From: GCA-2699445 sp032127075
Lineage (GTDB): Bacteria > Actinomycetota > Actinomycetes > S36-B12 > GCA-2699445
DNA: 34,702 nt
Reading direction: 5' to 3'
Assembly: GCA_032127075.1 (NCBI GenBank)
Contig: JAQAZZ010000077.1
Location: 1-34,702 of the forward strand
Below the pieces are notes generated by a model. It made no database searches. It was not told the DNA's origin and worked only from the letters and a program-made list of their open reading frames with translations. Positions 1-7,188 of the stretch are shown here, piece after piece. A program made the translations under genes and the position numbers. Each line of letters starts with the position of its first letter. Positions within the stretch are counted from its first letter, which is position 1.

Positions 1-347
1 GCCGCAACGGCGGCGGCAGCCGTGCTCGCGTTCATCGTGTCGACGCTGACGGCGACCCCAGCGGCGGCCAGTTCCGTCACCACGGGCAGGACCCGTTGCT
101 GTTCCGTGGCGGCGCTGACCCGTTGCGCGCCTGGACGTGTCGATTCCCCGCCGACATCGACGAGGTCGGCCCCAGCTTCGGCCAGCGCGAGCCCGTGGCC
201 GGTGGCGGACGCAGGGTCGGTCCAGCGGCCACCGTCGCTGAAGGAGTCCGGGGTGACATTGAGGATCCCCATGACGAGGCATCTGCCGGCCGTGCGCAAA
301 CCCGCCGGTATCCCCAGGGGTCCGGTGGGCGGGGCGATCAGTTGCAC
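1..347 (-). CDS. folP: Dihydropteroate synthase, 3' part cut off by window edge
   Basis: Only the N-terminal part of the gene is present; it runs leftward off the window. Read on the minus strand it shows the signature MGILNVTPDSFSDGG, followed by LVDVGGESTRPGA and SVDTMNA. These are the diagnostic pterin-binding blocks of dihydropteroate synthase, which joins 7,8-dihydropterin pyrophosphate to p-aminobenzoate in folate synthesis in the cytosol. The frame opens after an in-frame TGA inside folE. The most likely start is a GTG at 347 (reads V-Q-L-I-A-P); a TTG further in is an alternative, and no strong Shine-Dalgarno is visible. It lies about 20 bp after the folE stop, so the two are almost certainly co-transcribed and work in the same pathway. 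Confidence 0.93.
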   Translation of the reverse strand, partial: MQLIAPPTGPLGIPAGLRTAGRCLVMGILNVTPDSFSDGGRWTDPASATGHGLALAEAGADLVDVGGESTRPGAQRVSAATEQQRVLPVVTELAAAGVAVSVDTMNASTAAAAVA

Positions 348-366
348 CGCTTCAGCATGCCAAAGC

Positions 367-936
367 TCAGCGCCCGATGATCAAGGCCATGGCTTCCGCC
401 CTCGTGGCTGGATCCCGCAACTGCCCCCGAACGGCGCTGGTCACCGTGCGAGCACCGGGCTTGCGGACACCGCGCATGGCCATGCACAAGTGCTCGCAGT
501 CCACCACGACGATCGCACCCCTGGCGCCGAGCGAAGCCATCAGGTCGTCGGCGATCTGCGACGTCATCCGTTCCTGCACCTGCAGCCGGCGGGCGTAGAC
601 CTCTACCAGCCGCGCCAGTTTGGACAGTCCGGTGATCCGGCCGTCCTCGGACGGGATGTAGCCGATATGGGCCACACCGTGGAACGGGACCAGGTGATGC
701 TCGCACAACGAGTAGACCTCGATATCGCGCACCAGGACCATCTCGTCGTGCCCGAGGTCGAAGACGGTGCTCAGCACCTCGGATCCGTCCTGGTCCATAC
801 CCGCCATCAACTCGCGGAATGCCCGCGCGACTCGTGCGGGGGTATCCGTCAAGCCGCTGCGCTCCGGATCCTCCCCCACCGCTAGAAGGAGCTCCCTCAC
901 GGCAGCCTCGGCTCGGGCTGTATCAAAGTCGGGCAT
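367..936 (-). CDS. folE: GTP cyclohydrolase I
   Basis: This enzyme converts GTP to 7,8-dihydroneopterin triphosphate, the entry step of folate/pterin synthesis. The family blocks are clear: YSLCEHHLVPFHG supplies a zinc Cys and His, and VVDCEHLCMAMRGVR supplies the second zinc Cys. GLSKLARLVEVYARR and the C-terminal TSAVRG are also typical. The frame is open back to 1008, but the start is placed at ATG 936, which gives 189 residues, the usual size. It has a GGAG five bases upstream and avoids a long overlap with ftsH. It follows ftsH by 25 bp and precedes folP by about 20 bp. The ftsH-folE-folP order is a known actinobacterial arrangement. Confidence 0.95.
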   Translation of the reverse strand: MPDFDTARAEAAVRELLLAVGEDPERSGLTDTPARVARAFRELMAGMDQDGSEVLSTVFDLGHDEMVLVRDIEVYSLCEHHLVPFHGVAHIGYIPSEDGRITGLSKLARLVEVYARRLQVQERMTSQIADDLMASLGARGAIVVVDCEHLCMAMRGVRKPGARTVTSAVRGQLRDPATRAEAMALIIGR

Positions 937-961
937 GTCGGCTCCGTTCGTCGCCCGAGAG

Positions 962-3007
962 TCAGGCGTCGGGGTTGACGGGCTCATCGGCGGGCGGGCC
1001 CCATTCACCAGTGGAACTCGATGACGGCGCCGAGCCGTGGGTGTCGCCGCCGTGACCGTTCAACGACGGGCTGGTGCCCGAACCGTTGGTGCTGAGGGTC
1101 GCGGCCTCGGACGGGGTGAGCACCGGGGGCCGATCAGAGGGCGCGCGGCGGGCCGAGCCGGTCCACGCGGACCGGATGTCGCGCAGATCGAGATCGGTGA
1201 AGATGCGCGCCACCGCGGCCTTGTCCAGCGTTTCCTTCTCCAACAGCTCCAGCACGAGGTGATCCAGCACATCGCGGTTGTTCACAAGGATGTCGTAGGC
1301 CTCTTGGTGCGCCTCTTCGATCAGGCCGCGGACTTCCTCATCGATCGCGCTGGCGACCTGCTCGGAGTAGTCGCGCGTGTGGCCGTAGTCGCGGCCGAGG
1401 AAGACCTCGCCCTGTTCCTGGCCGTACTTGATCGCGCCGAGACGCTCGGTCATCCCGTACTGGGTGACCATCGCCCTGGCCACGCTGCTGGCCTTCTCGA
1501 TGTCGTTGGCTGCGCCTGTGGTGGGGTCGTGGAACACCAGTTCCTCAGCGGCACGACCGCCCAGCATGTACGCGAGTTGGTTGAGCATGTCCGAGCGGGT
1601 GCGGGAGTACTTGTCCTGGTCGGGCAGCACCATGGTGTAGCCGAGCGCCCGGCCACGCGGCAGGATCGTGATCTTGTGCACCGGATCGTTGCCCGGCAGT
1701 GCCGCGGCGACGATCGCGTGGCCGCCCTCGTGATACGCGGTGATCTTGCGCTCCTCGTCGCTCATCGCACGGGTGCGCTTCTGCGGCCCCGCGATGACTC
1801 GGTCGATGGCCTCATCGAGCGCCTCGTCGGTGATGAGCTTCTCGTTGTTGCGGGCGGTCAGCAGAGCAGCCTCGTTGAGGACGTTGGCGAGATCGGCGCC
1901 GGTGAAGCCCGGCGAACGTTTGGCGATGCTCTCCAGATCGACGTTCTCGGCCAACGGCTTGCCGGACGCATGCACCTTCAGGATCGCCTCGCGCCCCTTG
2001 AGGTCGGGGCTCTCCACGGCGATCTGCCGATCGAAACGGCCCGGGCGCAGCAGCGCCGGATCGAGGATGTCGGGGCGGTTGGTTGCGGCGATGAGGATCA
2101 CGCCGCCGGTGACGTCGAAGCCGTCCATCTCGACGAGCATCTGGTTGAGGGTCTGCTCACGTTCGTCGTGTCCGCCGCCGAGGCCGGCGCCGCGGTGGCG
2201 CCCGACCGCGTCGATCTCGTCGACGAAGATGATGGCCGGCGCGTTCTGCTTGGCCTGCTCGAAGAGGTCGCGCACCCGGGAGGCACCCACGCCGACGAAC
2301 ATCTCCACGAAGTCGGAACCGGAGATCGAGAAGAACGGCACGCCCGCCTCGCCCGCCACGGCGCGCGCCAGCAGCGTCTTGCCGGTTCCGGGCGGGCCGT
2401 AGAGCAGGACACCCTTCGGGATCTTGGCCCCCACCGACTGGAACTTGGTGGGGTCGGAGAGGAACGCCTTGATCTCCTCCAGCTCCTCGACGGCCTCCTC
2501 GGCCCCGGCGACGTCGGCGAAGGTGGTCTTGGGCATGTCTTTGCTGACGACCTTCGCCTTCGACTTGCCGAAGGACATCAACCGACCGCCGCCGCCCTGC
2601 ATCTGGGTGAGGAAGAAGAACAGCAAACCCAGGATCAGCAGCAGGGGCAGGAAGGAGACCAGCAGGCTCACCAGGAGGCTCTCTTGGGGAACCTCGACGT
2701 TGTACCCGTCTGCCAGGTTCTCGCTATCCACCTTCTCCTGCAGCAGCTGCTGCAACTCGACGCCCTGGCCGTCGATGTACTTGGTGGTCTGCTCGGTCCC
2801 GTCGTTCAGGACCAGATCCAGCCGCTGCTCCCTGTCCACCAGCGTGGCGCTCTTGGCCTGGTTGTTCTGGATCTCTTGCACCGCCGTGCCGGTGTCAACC
2901 TCTTCTGGACCGCTGAGGCCGGAGACGAAACTCGACGCCACGACGAGCAGCACGAGCGCAAGCAGGATCCACAGAAGTGGCCCCCGAAGGATCTTCTTCA
3001 TGTTCAT
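962..3007 (-). CDS. ftsH: ATP-dependent zinc metalloprotease FtsH
   Basis: FtsH is a membrane-bound AAA+ protease, acting as a hexamer that extracts and degrades membrane and short-lived cytosolic proteins. The 681-residue protein has a transmembrane segment near residues 9-29 and another near 111-132, which frame a small external domain. The AAA module follows, with Walker A GPPGTGKT (about 203-210), Walker B IIFVDEID (about 257-264) and the ATNRPD/LLRPGRFDR second-region-of-homology blocks. The peptidase motif reads HEGGH (about 424-428) where most FtsH have HEAGH; both zinc His and the catalytic Glu are kept. The C-terminus is a Ser/Thr/Gly/Pro-rich tail of about 60 residues, as in actinobacterial homologues. 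ATG 3007 has GAGGAG-type purines upstream; ATG 3001 is an alternative. A TATCGT hexamer at 3103-3108 (minus strand) is a possible -10. Confidence 0.97.
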   Translation of the reverse strand: MNMKKILRGPLLWILLALVLLVVASSFVSGLSGPEEVDTGTAVQEIQNNQAKSATLVDREQRLDLVLNDGTEQTTKYIDGQGVELQQLLQEKVDSENLADGYNVEVPQESLLVSLLVSFLPLLLILGLLFFFLTQMQGGGGRLMSFGKSKAKVVSKDMPKTTFADVAGAEEAVEELEEIKAFLSDPTKFQSVGAKIPKGVLLYGPPGTGKTLLARAVAGEAGVPFFSISGSDFVEMFVGVGASRVRDLFEQAKQNAPAIIFVDEIDAVGRHRGAGLGGGHDEREQTLNQMLVEMDGFDVTGGVILIAATNRPDILDPALLRPGRFDRQIAVESPDLKGREAILKVHASGKPLAENVDLESIAKRSPGFTGADLANVLNEAALLTARNNEKLITDEALDEAIDRVIAGPQKRTRAMSDEERKITAYHEGGHAIVAAALPGNDPVHKITILPRGRALGYTMVLPDQDKYSRTRSDMLNQLAYMLGGRAAEELVFHDPTTGAANDIEKASSVARAMVTQYGMTERLGAIKYGQEQGEVFLGRDYGHTRDYSEQVASAIDEEVRGLIEEAHQEAYDILVNNRDVLDHLVLELLEKETLDKAAVARIFTDLDLRDIRSAWTGSARRAPSDRPPVLTPSEAATLSTNGSGTSPSLNGHGGDTHGSAPSSSSTGEWGPPADEPVNPDA

Positions 3008-3152
3008 CCGCTCCGCTCCTCACCCCGCACCCCCTGGCGCACGGTCCGCCCGGCACCCAAAGGGTGCGCAAGAACAGACCCGGCACCGCGGGCCCTACGG
3101 AAACGATACCCCGCGCCCCCAGCGGGTACCGTCGGTGTTCGCCCAGCGCGCA

Positions 3153-3220
3153 GCGCGGCTGACACCGCACCGTGCTCGACCGGTGCGCGCGGCTGACGCC
3201 GCACAGTGCTCGACTGGCGT
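3153..3220 (+). repeat. Imperfect 34-bp tandem duplication
   Basis: Two adjacent 34-bp units (3153-3186 and 3187-3220) share most positions. Both carry GCGCGGCTGAC, CCGCAC and GTGCTCGAC in the same order, with a few substitutions. It lies in the divergent ftsH/alcohol dehydrogenase intergenic region. Unit 2 contains the GTG at 3206, which is one possible start of the dehydrogenase. The repeat suggests a local duplication in the promoter/leader region; its function is unknown. Confidence 0.6.
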
Positions 3221-3250
3221 GCGCCGCAGCCGCCGCGCCAGACTCGTCTC

Positions 3251-4282
3251 GTGCCCGCGCAGGTCCTGCATCACCCTGGTGCCGACCCCGCCGCCGCGCT
3301 CCGTTGGCAGGACTGGGCGCCCAGCGAGCCGGGGTCGGGTGAAGTCCTGGTGACTGTGTCGGCCAGCGCAGTGTGCCGAACGGATCTGCAACTTGTGACC
3401 GGAGATCTCGCCGCGCGGCGGCTGCCGATCATCCCCGGGCACCAAGTAGTCGGCCACATCGCCGCCGTGGGTCCCGGGGTTCCCGCCGACCGCGTGGGCG
3501 AGCGCGTCGGCTTGGTCTGGCTGGCGCGTTCCTGCGGCGAGTGCCGTTTCTGCCTCACCGGCCGCGAGAACCTGTGCGTCGCGGCACAGTTCACCGGGTG
3601 GGACGTGGACGGCGGATACGCCGACCACGTGCTCGCACGGGCCGACTTCGCCCATCCGATCCCCGACCTGGGATCGGCTTTCCCTCGCGGCCGCGAGGGC
3701 GACATCGCCGTCGCCCCCCTGTTGTGCGGCGGGGTCATCGGCTTTCGCTCGCTGCGGGTGGCCGGCGTCGGGGCCGAATCCGCCGGATCCACCCTGGGTC
3801 TGTTCGGATTCGGCGCCAGCGCCCTGCTGGCAATCCAGGTTGCGATCCACTGGGGGGTCCGCTGCTTCGTGGTCACCCGATCCGCGGACGAAGCGCAGCG
3901 CGCCCTGGCCATGGGCGCGGAGTGGGCCGGTACCTACGACGACGCGATCCCGGTGCCCCTCGACGCAGCGGTGACATTCGCGCCGGTGGGCTGGGTGGTG
4001 GCTGCGGCCCTGGAATCGCTGGACCGCGGCGGAACGGTCGCCGTGAACGCCATCCATCTGGACGAGATCCCCCCGCTCGACTACGACAACCTGTGGTGGG
4101 AACGGTCGATCCGCTCGGTGGCCAACGTCACCCGGGAGGATGTGCACGACTTCCTGGCCGTCGTGGGGCCGGCGGGCGTCCGCACCACCAGCGAAGTGCT
4201 GCCGCTGGCCGACGCCGCACGGGCGCTCGTCCGACTGCGCGACGGCGACGTCGCCGGTGCATTCGTGCTTCTGCCCGACTGA
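3251..4282 (+). CDS. Zinc-dependent alcohol dehydrogenase (AdhA-like)
   Basis: This is a medium-chain zinc alcohol dehydrogenase, oxidising alcohols or reducing aldehydes with NAD(P). Catalytic zinc ligands are in AVCRTDL (Cys) and PGHQVVGHI (His). The structural zinc site CGECRFCLTGRENLC has the four cysteines in the standard spacing. The nucleotide-binding region (LFGFGASALLAIQVA) and a C-terminal IHLDEIP stretch follow. The frame is open from GTG 3206, inside a small tandem repeat. The start is placed at GTG 3251 because the family begins with M-x-A-x-V-L-x-x-P-G and this gives V-P-A-Q-V-L-H-H-P-G (343 residues). No clear Shine-Dalgarno is visible at either. It is followed at 16 bp by a DUF5522 gene. 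The true substrate cannot be read from sequence. Confidence 0.88.
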   Translation: MPAQVLHHPGADPAAALRWQDWAPSEPGSGEVLVTVSASAVCRTDLQLVTGDLAARRLPIIPGHQVVGHIAAVGPGVPADRVGERVGLVWLARSCGECRFCLTGRENLCVAAQFTGWDVDGGYADHVLARADFAHPIPDLGSAFPRGREGDIAVAPLLCGGVIGFRSLRVAGVGAESAGSTLGLFGFGASALLAIQVAIHWGVRCFVVTRSADEAQRALAMGAEWAGTYDDAIPVPLDAAVTFAPVGWVVAAALESLDRGGTVAVNAIHLDEIPPLDYDNLWWERSIRSVANVTREDVHDFLAVVGPAGVRTTSEVLPLADAARALVRLRDGDVAGAFVLLPD

Positions 4283-4298
4283 CCGCACACTGGTGCCC

Positions 4299-4547
4299 AT
4301 GCACCGGCGCCGAACCCCCGTCGCAGAACGCATCGCTGATCGACCGTTGTCCGTGCCGCATCCGGACAGGCTGGCTTCCGACCACCCGTTCCGCGGCGAA
4401 GTGCTGCGTCGCCACGAGGCAGCCATGGCAGCCGGGCAGGCGGGCTATCCCGATCCGCAGACCGGTCTGTTCGTCATCACCGCAGCGACGCACGCGCGGC
4501 GCGGGCGATGCTGCGGCAACGGCTGCCGCCACTGCCCCTACGCATAG
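4299..4547 (+). CDS. DUF5522 small cysteine-rich protein
   Basis: An 82-residue protein that ends in CCGNGCRHCPY, the hallmark of the DUF5522 family. The family motif DPQTGLFVITAATH and a conserved H-P-x(n)-R-H-E-A-A-M-A-A-G block lie upstream. The C-x-G-x-G-C-x-x-C cluster looks like a metal or redox site, but the function of the family is not known. ATG 4299 is preferred; GTG 4293 would add two residues. It lies 16 bp downstream of the alcohol dehydrogenase and is probably co-transcribed with it, so a link to that enzyme is possible but only an inference. Confidence 0.85.
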   Translation: MHRRRTPVAERIADRPLSVPHPDRLASDHPFRGEVLRRHEAAMAAGQAGYPDPQTGLFVITAATHARRGRCCGNGCRHCPYA

Positions 4548-4608
4548 GCGGCCAACGCCGAGCCCCCGGCCCGGATGCGCGCCCGCCCCTGTCGGGTGAT
4601 CATGAACC

Positions 4609-5550
4609 ATGTCCCGCAAATGGCAGACCGAAGACATCTCCCGCCTCGTCGGACGCACCTTCGTGGTCACCGGCGCCACCAGTGGGCTCGGGCTCGCCAC
4701 GGCGCTGGAGTTGGCGCGCCACGGGGCCCATGTGGTGGTCACCGGCCGGGATTCCGGCCGGTTGGATCGCGCGTGGACCGAAGTCGCTGCGGCGGCGACG
4801 GACCGGGAACCCGCAAGAGTGCGGCTGGACCTCGCCGACCTGGAGTCGGTCCGGGGCGCCGCGAGCGACATCATCTCCGATTTCGGGACCATCCAGGTGC
4901 TGATCAACAACGCAGGCATCATGGCAACCCCCTCGAAGCAGACCCCCGACGGGTTCGAATCTCAGATGGGCACCAACCATCTGGGCCATTTCGCGCTGAC
5001 CGGACTGCTGCTGCCCGCCATGTCGATCCACGACCCGGGTGCGGATGCGCGGGTGGTCACCGTCTCCAGCGGGGCCCACAAGATGGGTTCGATCGACCTG
5101 ACCGATCTCAACTACGAGAACCGCAGCTACAGCCCCTGGTCCGCCTACGGGCAGAGCAAACTCGCCAACCTGCTGTTCAGCGCCGAACTCGACCGGAGGG
5201 CTCGGGCGTCCGGCTGGGCCCTGAAGTCGCTCGCCGCCCATCCCGGGTGGGCGGCGACGAACTTGCAGTACTCCGGACCGGCCTTCGCCCACAACGTCAT
5301 CGGCCGCATCATCACCCGCGGAGCCAACATGGTGCTTGCTCAGTCGGCGGAGGCCGGAGCCTGGCCGCAACTGCGTGCGGCGACGGATCCCGCGGCGGAG
5401 AGCGGGCAGTACTACGGCCCCGACGGGCTGTTCGAGTCGCGCGGGCGCCCCGTGACAGTGGGCCGCAGCGCCGCCGCGGCCGATGAAACCGTAGCCGCCT
5501 CTCTGTGGCAGTTGTCGGAAGAACTGACCGGAGTGAGCTACCCGCGCTGA
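4609..5550 (+). CDS. Short-chain dehydrogenase/reductase (retinol dehydrogenase-like)
   Basis: A 313-residue NAD(P)-dependent oxidoreductase of the classical SDR fold. The cofactor motif TGATSGLG sits near residue 21 and the structural NNAG follows. The catalytic set is Ser in VVTVSSGAH and the YGQSK dyad (Y-x-x-x-K). NHLGHFALTGLLLP is typical of the retinol dehydrogenase/WWOX-like subgroup, which usually acts on hydrophobic alcohols or ketones. GRDSGRLDRAW suggests NADP preference (Arg after the second strand). The start ATG 4609 lies 61 bp after the DUF5522 gene, with no strong Shine-Dalgarno. The substrate is unknown. Confidence 0.9.
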   Translation: MSRKWQTEDISRLVGRTFVVTGATSGLGLATALELARHGAHVVVTGRDSGRLDRAWTEVAAAATDREPARVRLDLADLESVRGAASDIISDFGTIQVLINNAGIMATPSKQTPDGFESQMGTNHLGHFALTGLLLPAMSIHDPGADARVVTVSSGAHKMGSIDLTDLNYENRSYSPWSAYGQSKLANLLFSAELDRRARASGWALKSLAAHPGWAATNLQYSGPAFAHNVIGRIITRGANMVLAQSAEAGAWPQLRAATDPAAESGQYYGPDGLFESRGRPVTVGRSAAAADETVAASLWQLSEELTGVSYPR

Positions 5551-5565
5551 GTCGCAACAGGGCCC

Positions 5566-5580
5566 GTCCCGCAGCGGGAC
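5566..5580 (+). terminator. Short GC hairpin after SDR gene
   Basis: GTCCCG-CAG-CGGGAC forms a 6-bp stem with a three-base loop, 15 bp after the SDR stop. There is no T-tract. It could be a weak actinobacterial-type terminator, or chance. Confidence 0.25.
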
Positions 5581-5690
5581 TCCCGCGAGTATCACGAATC
5601 TGTGCGAAAGCCCCACAATTGGCCGCGTGATTTGGATTACGCTGCGACGAATCCGGGTAGGAACCAGGCACCGAATCGGAGGGAGGGGAC

Positions 5691-5870
5691 ATGGCACACA
5701 CCCCGACAGCGGCCGTACCGCGGGTCGTGCTCACGCCGCCGGGCAACGCACCGGTGCCTCACGCAGACGACCGGTCCGACGCGGATCAGCACGCACGGCA
5801 GAACACAGCCTTCGCCAGTCTGGTCACAGCGGTGAGGCGCGGCCGCTCCCGCATCGACCACCACGCCTGA
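5691..5870 (+). CDS. Hypothetical 59-residue protein
   Basis: A short open frame from ATG 5691 to TGA 5868-5870, preceded by a very strong purine tract GGAGGGAGGGG just upstream of the start. This is the best ribosome-binding site in this part of the window, so translation is likely. The product is Ala/Val/Pro-rich at the N-terminus (M-A-H-T-P-T-A-A-V-P-R-V-V-L). Its middle is acidic and polar and its tail basic (V-R-R-G-R-S-R-I-D-H-H-A). There is no membrane segment, no cysteine and no recognised domain. It sits alone between the SDR and the DUF2510 gene. I do not recognise the family and do not assign a function. Confidence 0.6.
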   Translation: MAHTPTAAVPRVVLTPPGNAPVPHADDRSDADQHARQNTAFASLVTAVRRGRSRIDHHA

Positions 5871-5891
5871 GCCACGGCCCGGCTGGGCATC

Positions 5892-5906
5892 TACGCTGGT
5901 CGCGTG
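5892..5906 (+). promoter_or_regulatory. -10 box for leaderless start of DUF2510 gene
   Basis: TACGCT (5892-5897), then exactly six bases, then GTG 5904. This TANNNT-N6-RTG spacing predicts transcription starting on the G of the start codon, giving a leaderless mRNA. No -35 is obvious. Confidence 0.55.
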
Positions 5907-7097
5907 GACGAACCCCTGCCGGACAAGCCCCCCGCTGGCTGGTACCAGGATCCCGCCGATCCACAAGGCATCCGCTATTGGGACGGCAACGGATGGACGG
6001 ACCACGTTCACACCCGCTCACCAGCGCCGCTGACCGCCGGTCAACCGGCTTGGGGATCACCGCCGCCGGACTGGGGGGTCGGTGACGCCGCCGCCGGCTA
6101 CGGCACCTACCGACCGCAATCGGGCCTGCTCACGCCGAGCGGGATGCGCCGAGTCGAGGCGCTGTTCTCCGATGTGGGTCGCATTCTCAAGCGGGGCTGG
6201 TGGCCGATCACCGCCATCAGTCTCCTGCTGGGGACAGTCTGGTTCCTCGTGGCGGGGATCTTCACCGCGCTGCTGATCGACATCGCAGCCTTCGCCGACG
6301 CCGTCGGCTTGTCGTTCAGCTCGGCGGAGCAGTACCCGTCGGGCGCCATACCGACAGAAGTCGCGCAGGAGATCGAGCAGCGGCTGCAAGACTCGATCCG
6401 CGGCGGCCCCGCCGTATGGGCCCTCACCGGCGTGCTGCTCGTGCTCGCCACCGTTGCCGTGTCATGCCTACAAGTGGCAGCGGTGAACCGAATCGCCATG
6501 GACGCGGCATCCGGGTCCGAAGTGACCCTGCGAGCCGGTGTGCGATCGGGACTTGCAGGCGGACTGCGCCTCTTCGGCTACGCGCTGGTGATCATCCTTG
6601 CCATGGTCATGGCCATAGCGGCGATCACCGCCATCGTCGTGGCCATGGCAGCGGTGTCGCCGGCACTGGCCGTCGTGGCGGCATTGCTGCTCGCGGCGGG
6701 ATTGGCCGCCGCGTCGGTGTGGGTGTTCGCCCGGCTCATCCCGCTCGGCGCTCAGTGCGTGGTGTCGCGCGGGGCGCTGCAGTGGTCATGGCGGGCCACC
6801 AAGGACAAGTTCTGGGCAGTGCTGGGCCGATGGGTGCTGTGGAGCATCGTTGCCTCCTTGGGAGTCCAGGTGATCTCGACGGCGGTGGCCCTACCTGTGA
6901 GTCTGCTGGTCGGGGTGGCCGCCAGCAGCGGCGACCCGGCGGCCGCGGGATGGTCGGTCGCGGTGATGATCGCCGTGTTGACCCCGCTGAGCATGGTGCT
7001 GAACTCGGCGACGGCGCTGGGTGTTGTGCCGATTTGGCGAGATCTCACCGACCACCCCGAGTACCGCTCGATCGACGAGGGCGAACCCCGCCCCTGA
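5904..7097 (+). CDS. DUF2510 domain multi-pass membrane protein
   Basis: The N-terminus carries a DUF2510 motif (GWYQDPADPQGIRYWDGNGW, about residues 12-31), a short actinobacterial domain often fused to membrane proteins. A Pro/Gly-rich linker follows, then about six hydrophobic segments near 101-125, 170-193, 225-247, 250-275, 308-335 and 345-370. The arrangement resembles actinobacterial membrane proteins related to the glycerophosphodiester phosphodiesterase membrane domain, but no phosphodiesterase active site is visible. The C-terminus is hydrophilic. The start GTG 5904 has no Shine-Dalgarno and is placed by the leaderless -10 box just upstream. Function unknown; likely an integral cytoplasmic-membrane protein. 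Confidence 0.85.
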   Translation: MDEPLPDKPPAGWYQDPADPQGIRYWDGNGWTDHVHTRSPAPLTAGQPAWGSPPPDWGVGDAAAGYGTYRPQSGLLTPSGMRRVEALFSDVGRILKRGWWPITAISLLLGTVWFLVAGIFTALLIDIAAFADAVGLSFSSAEQYPSGAIPTEVAQEIEQRLQDSIRGGPAVWALTGVLLVLATVAVSCLQVAAVNRIAMDAASGSEVTLRAGVRSGLAGGLRLFGYALVIILAMVMAIAAITAIVVAMAAVSPALAVVAALLLAAGLAAASVWVFARLIPLGAQCVVSRGALQWSWRATKDKFWAVLGRWVLWSIVASLGVQVISTAVALPVSLLVGVAASSGDPAAAGWSVAVMIAVLTPLSMVLNSATALGVVPIWRDLTDHPEYRSIDEGEPRP

Positions 7098-7188
7098 CTC
7101 GCCTCCGACGAGAGGCGACGAACACGCCGAGCGCCTGCATCGGGGAGCTGGCCGGGTTTCGAAGCAGCGTCGCAGCCGTGCGGCGGCG

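Noticed and set aside
1037..3196. 719-residue open frame on the plus strand opposite ftsH
   Set aside because: It is the mirror image of a strongly coding high-GC gene; its composition (Arg/Gly/Leu/His/Gln-rich) and lack of any domain mark it as a shadow frame.
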